Positions 62,620 through 64,000 of a stretch of 64,000 nt of DNA are shown in pieces. The stretch comes from Vibrio maerlii. GTDB lineage: Bacteria; Pseudomonadota; Gammaproteobacteria; Enterobacterales; Vibrionaceae. Below the pieces are notes generated by a model. It ran no database searches. It saw only the letters and a program-made list of their open reading frames with translations, and was not told where the DNA came from. The translations under genes and the position numbers were made by a program. The stretch spans positions 305,154 to 369,153 of the forward strand of contig NZ_QRHC01000006.1 in the NCBI RefSeq assembly GCF_003415655.1, given 5' to 3'. Numbering within the stretch: position 1 is the stretch's first letter; every line of letters begins with the position of its first letter.

Positions 62620-64000
62620 ATGGATATTAACAGTCTTAACAACCCTTCAATTTTGGAATCTGGTGGCAGGATCATCGTTGATCCTACTGGACAGGTTAGA
62701 GCGGTCCCAGCAGACGCTACTCCACAACCCGGTGAGATATTTATTCAAGAGGTGTCGGGAGAGCAGGCATTACAAGTTCTTCTGCAACAAGGTATCGAAC
62801 CTAATCAAACTGTAGATATTACCGATGATATTGATGCAGTGTTTGCAGCATTAGAGGCGGGGGAAGACCCAACACAATTAGAGGGTGACTTCGAAACTGC
62901 TGCAGGTGAGAACGGGGGATCAAGTCCACAAACCACAGGCGCCGTTGAGCGAACGGGTGCCGAGACCATTGCACAAACCGTGTTTGAGACAACAGGTTTC
63001 GAATCGTTAGGCATTTTTGAAACTCAATCTTTAGCATTGATAAACCAATTTCAATTACCTCCATTTTTTGTGTCAGAAAACTTAGCTCCTCTAGGTGAAA
63101 GTATTTTTGTTGAAACTGACGAAGATACGTCTATTGGCGGCCAATTAAACGCAATTGATCCTAATGATGATCCGTTGACATTCTTTGTTGATGACTCTGC
63201 ACTCCCGGAAAACGGCAGTGTCATTGTCAACCCCGACGGCACATGGCTCTACACACCAAATGAAAACTTTGATGGTGAAGATCAGTTCGATGTGATTGTT
63301 TCTGATGGACAAGGTGGCACAGACACATTAACAGTAGGCATCGTTGTAAACCCAATTCCGGAAATTACGTTGGAAGGTGGTGGAGATGTTAACGAAGGAG
63401 ACCGCGTTGATTTCGTCGTTGATTTTGACAAGCCATCAAACAAAGAAACAACTATAAAACTAACAACCATTTACGGAACGGCTGAGCCCGAAGATATCGA
63501 GTCTATAACAATTATTCCAAATTTGGGTGAACCATTAGATGTTGCACCAGATGGTACAGTGGTTATCCCAGCAAGCGTTACTCAATTGACTATCCAAGTT
63601 CAAACTGACTCTGATGATATTTACGAAGGACAAGAAACGTTTGATATTAACGTAGAAGCAGTGTCTGGCCTTATCGGTGGAGGCCAAGAGGCTGCAACTA
63701 TTTTTGATGATGGTGATGGTCCGGGTGAAGAGCCTGATGACGATCGTCCAGCGGTGTGGATTGAAGGCGGTGGCGACGTCAATGAAGGCGATACGGTTGG
63801 GTTTACCGTTAAGACCAGCGCCGCCGCTGCTGTAGAGGTGTTCGCTAAAGTGGCCTTAACGGACATCGATACCGACAGTGATGATATCGATGCGTTTGAG
63901 TACCTCGACGATGAGGGTATCTGGCAAGCCGTGCCAGTGGATGGCGTGATCCCAATTCCCGTTGAGGAGACGTCGGTTGAGCTTCGAGTGGTGACCTCGC
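62620..64000 (+). CDS. Giant LapA/RTX-type adhesin 2 (5' part)
   Basis: The frame opens at ATG 62620 (GGGAG upstream) and runs 460 codons to the window edge. The N-terminus MDINSLNNPSILESGGRIIV matches adhesin 1, with TAAG at residues 93-96 (FETAAGENGG). A hydrophobic helix-rich linker is followed by a cadherin/VCBS-like domain (about 155-245: PLTFFVDDSALPENGSVIVN) and then Calx-beta-like units beginning GGGDVNEGDRVDFVVDFDKP and GGGDVNEGDTVGFTVKTSAA. The repeat content is different from adhesin 1, so this is a paralogue rather than a duplicate. The size and C-terminus are unknown. Confidence 0.92.
   Translation, partial: MDINSLNNPSILESGGRIIVDPTGQVRAVPADATPQPGEIFIQEVSGEQALQVLLQQGIEPNQTVDITDDIDAVFAALEAGEDPTQLEGDFETAAGENGGSSPQTTGAVERTGAETIAQTVFETTGFESLGIFETQSLALINQFQLPPFFVSENLAPLGESIFVETDEDTSIGGQLNAIDPNDDPLTFFVDDSALPENGSVIVNPDGTWLYTPNENFDGEDQFDVIVSDGQGGTDTLTVGIVVNPIPEITLEGGGDVNEGDRVDFVVDFDKPSNKETTIKLTTIYGTAEPEDIESITIIPNLGEPLDVAPDGTVVIPASVTQLTIQVQTDSDDIYEGQETFDINVEAVSGLIGGGQEAATIFDDGDGPGEEPDDDRPAVWIEGGGDVNEGDTVGFTVKTSAAAAVEVFAKVALTDIDTDSDDIDAFEYLDDEGIWQAVPVDGVIPIPVEETSVELRVVTS

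Noticed and set aside
1..64000. CRISPR array or integron cassette array
   Set aside because: No regularly spaced short direct repeats with unique spacers and no attC-like series were seen; the only regular repeats are inside the adhesin coding sequence.

Overview
The window looks like chromosomal DNA of a marine gammaproteobacterium of the genus Vibrio or a close relative. The evidence is the DUF3802 and CPXCG small proteins, the norM/ribE/fructosamine-kinase/NlpC/DTW neighbourhood, YajD, a short L25 and the general protein style. Coding density is high. I see no rRNA genes, intact insertion sequence, CRISPR array or integrase. Species and chromosome cannot be fixed from the sequence alone.

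Layout. 1-2.5 kb: end of a cobalamin salvage cluster (cobU', cobQ, cobC). 2.6-11.3 kb: a PLD-family lipoprotein, a MATE exporter behind a good Fur-box match, a methyltransferase, and a four-gene nickel/peptide-type ABC importer with a Zur-box-like palindrome upstream and both permeases fused in one polypeptide. 11.3-25.4 kb: mostly single-gene housekeeping and stress functions (phosphoethanolamine-transferase-like enzyme, ParB-like protein, M14 carboxypeptidase, LysR/EamA pair, YajD, ModF, Nudix, OsmC, cupin, L25). Mixed in are a short inverted-repeat element and two decayed genes (a glutathione S-transferase tail and a BLUF photoreceptor with two in-frame stops). 25.7-33.1 kb: a glycosyltransferase/DedA pair, then a chaperone-usher pilus operon led by a CsgD/VpsT-like regulator. 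33.4-41 kb: an MFS pump, an hmp remnant, a LysR regulator, a His-rich/HupE-type/membrane-anchor metal-handling operon, an unusual RpiB, an orphan gene and two gene-poor stretches sharing a repeated motif. 41-53 kb: two tRNA-Val genes and conserved Vibrio core genes (LigE-type ligase, norM, ribE, NlpC/P60, MCP, DTW, nagK).

53-64 kb is a large-adhesin locus. A TolC-type outer-membrane protein and an OmpA-like protein are transcribed divergently from two consecutive giant RTX/LapA-like adhesins; the second runs off the window. Both adhesins carry the same N-terminal module with a TAAG sequence matching the cleavage site of LapG-type proteases. The first contains five near-identical 306-bp Ig-like repeats plus a diverged sixth, each with an EF-hand-type calcium loop, and ends in RTX nonapeptides. 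The likely logic is TolC-mediated type I secretion of surface-retained adhesins released by periplasmic proteolysis; the inner-membrane exporter and LapD/LapG homologues are not in view.

The most interesting leads are the putative Zur-controlled importer with a fused permease, the tandem TAAG-bearing adhesins with their EF-hand repeats, the doubly nonsense-mutated BLUF gene, the His-rich/HupE/anchor operon, the Fur-box MATE exporter, and several small or remnant ORFs that ordinary gene calling would miss.
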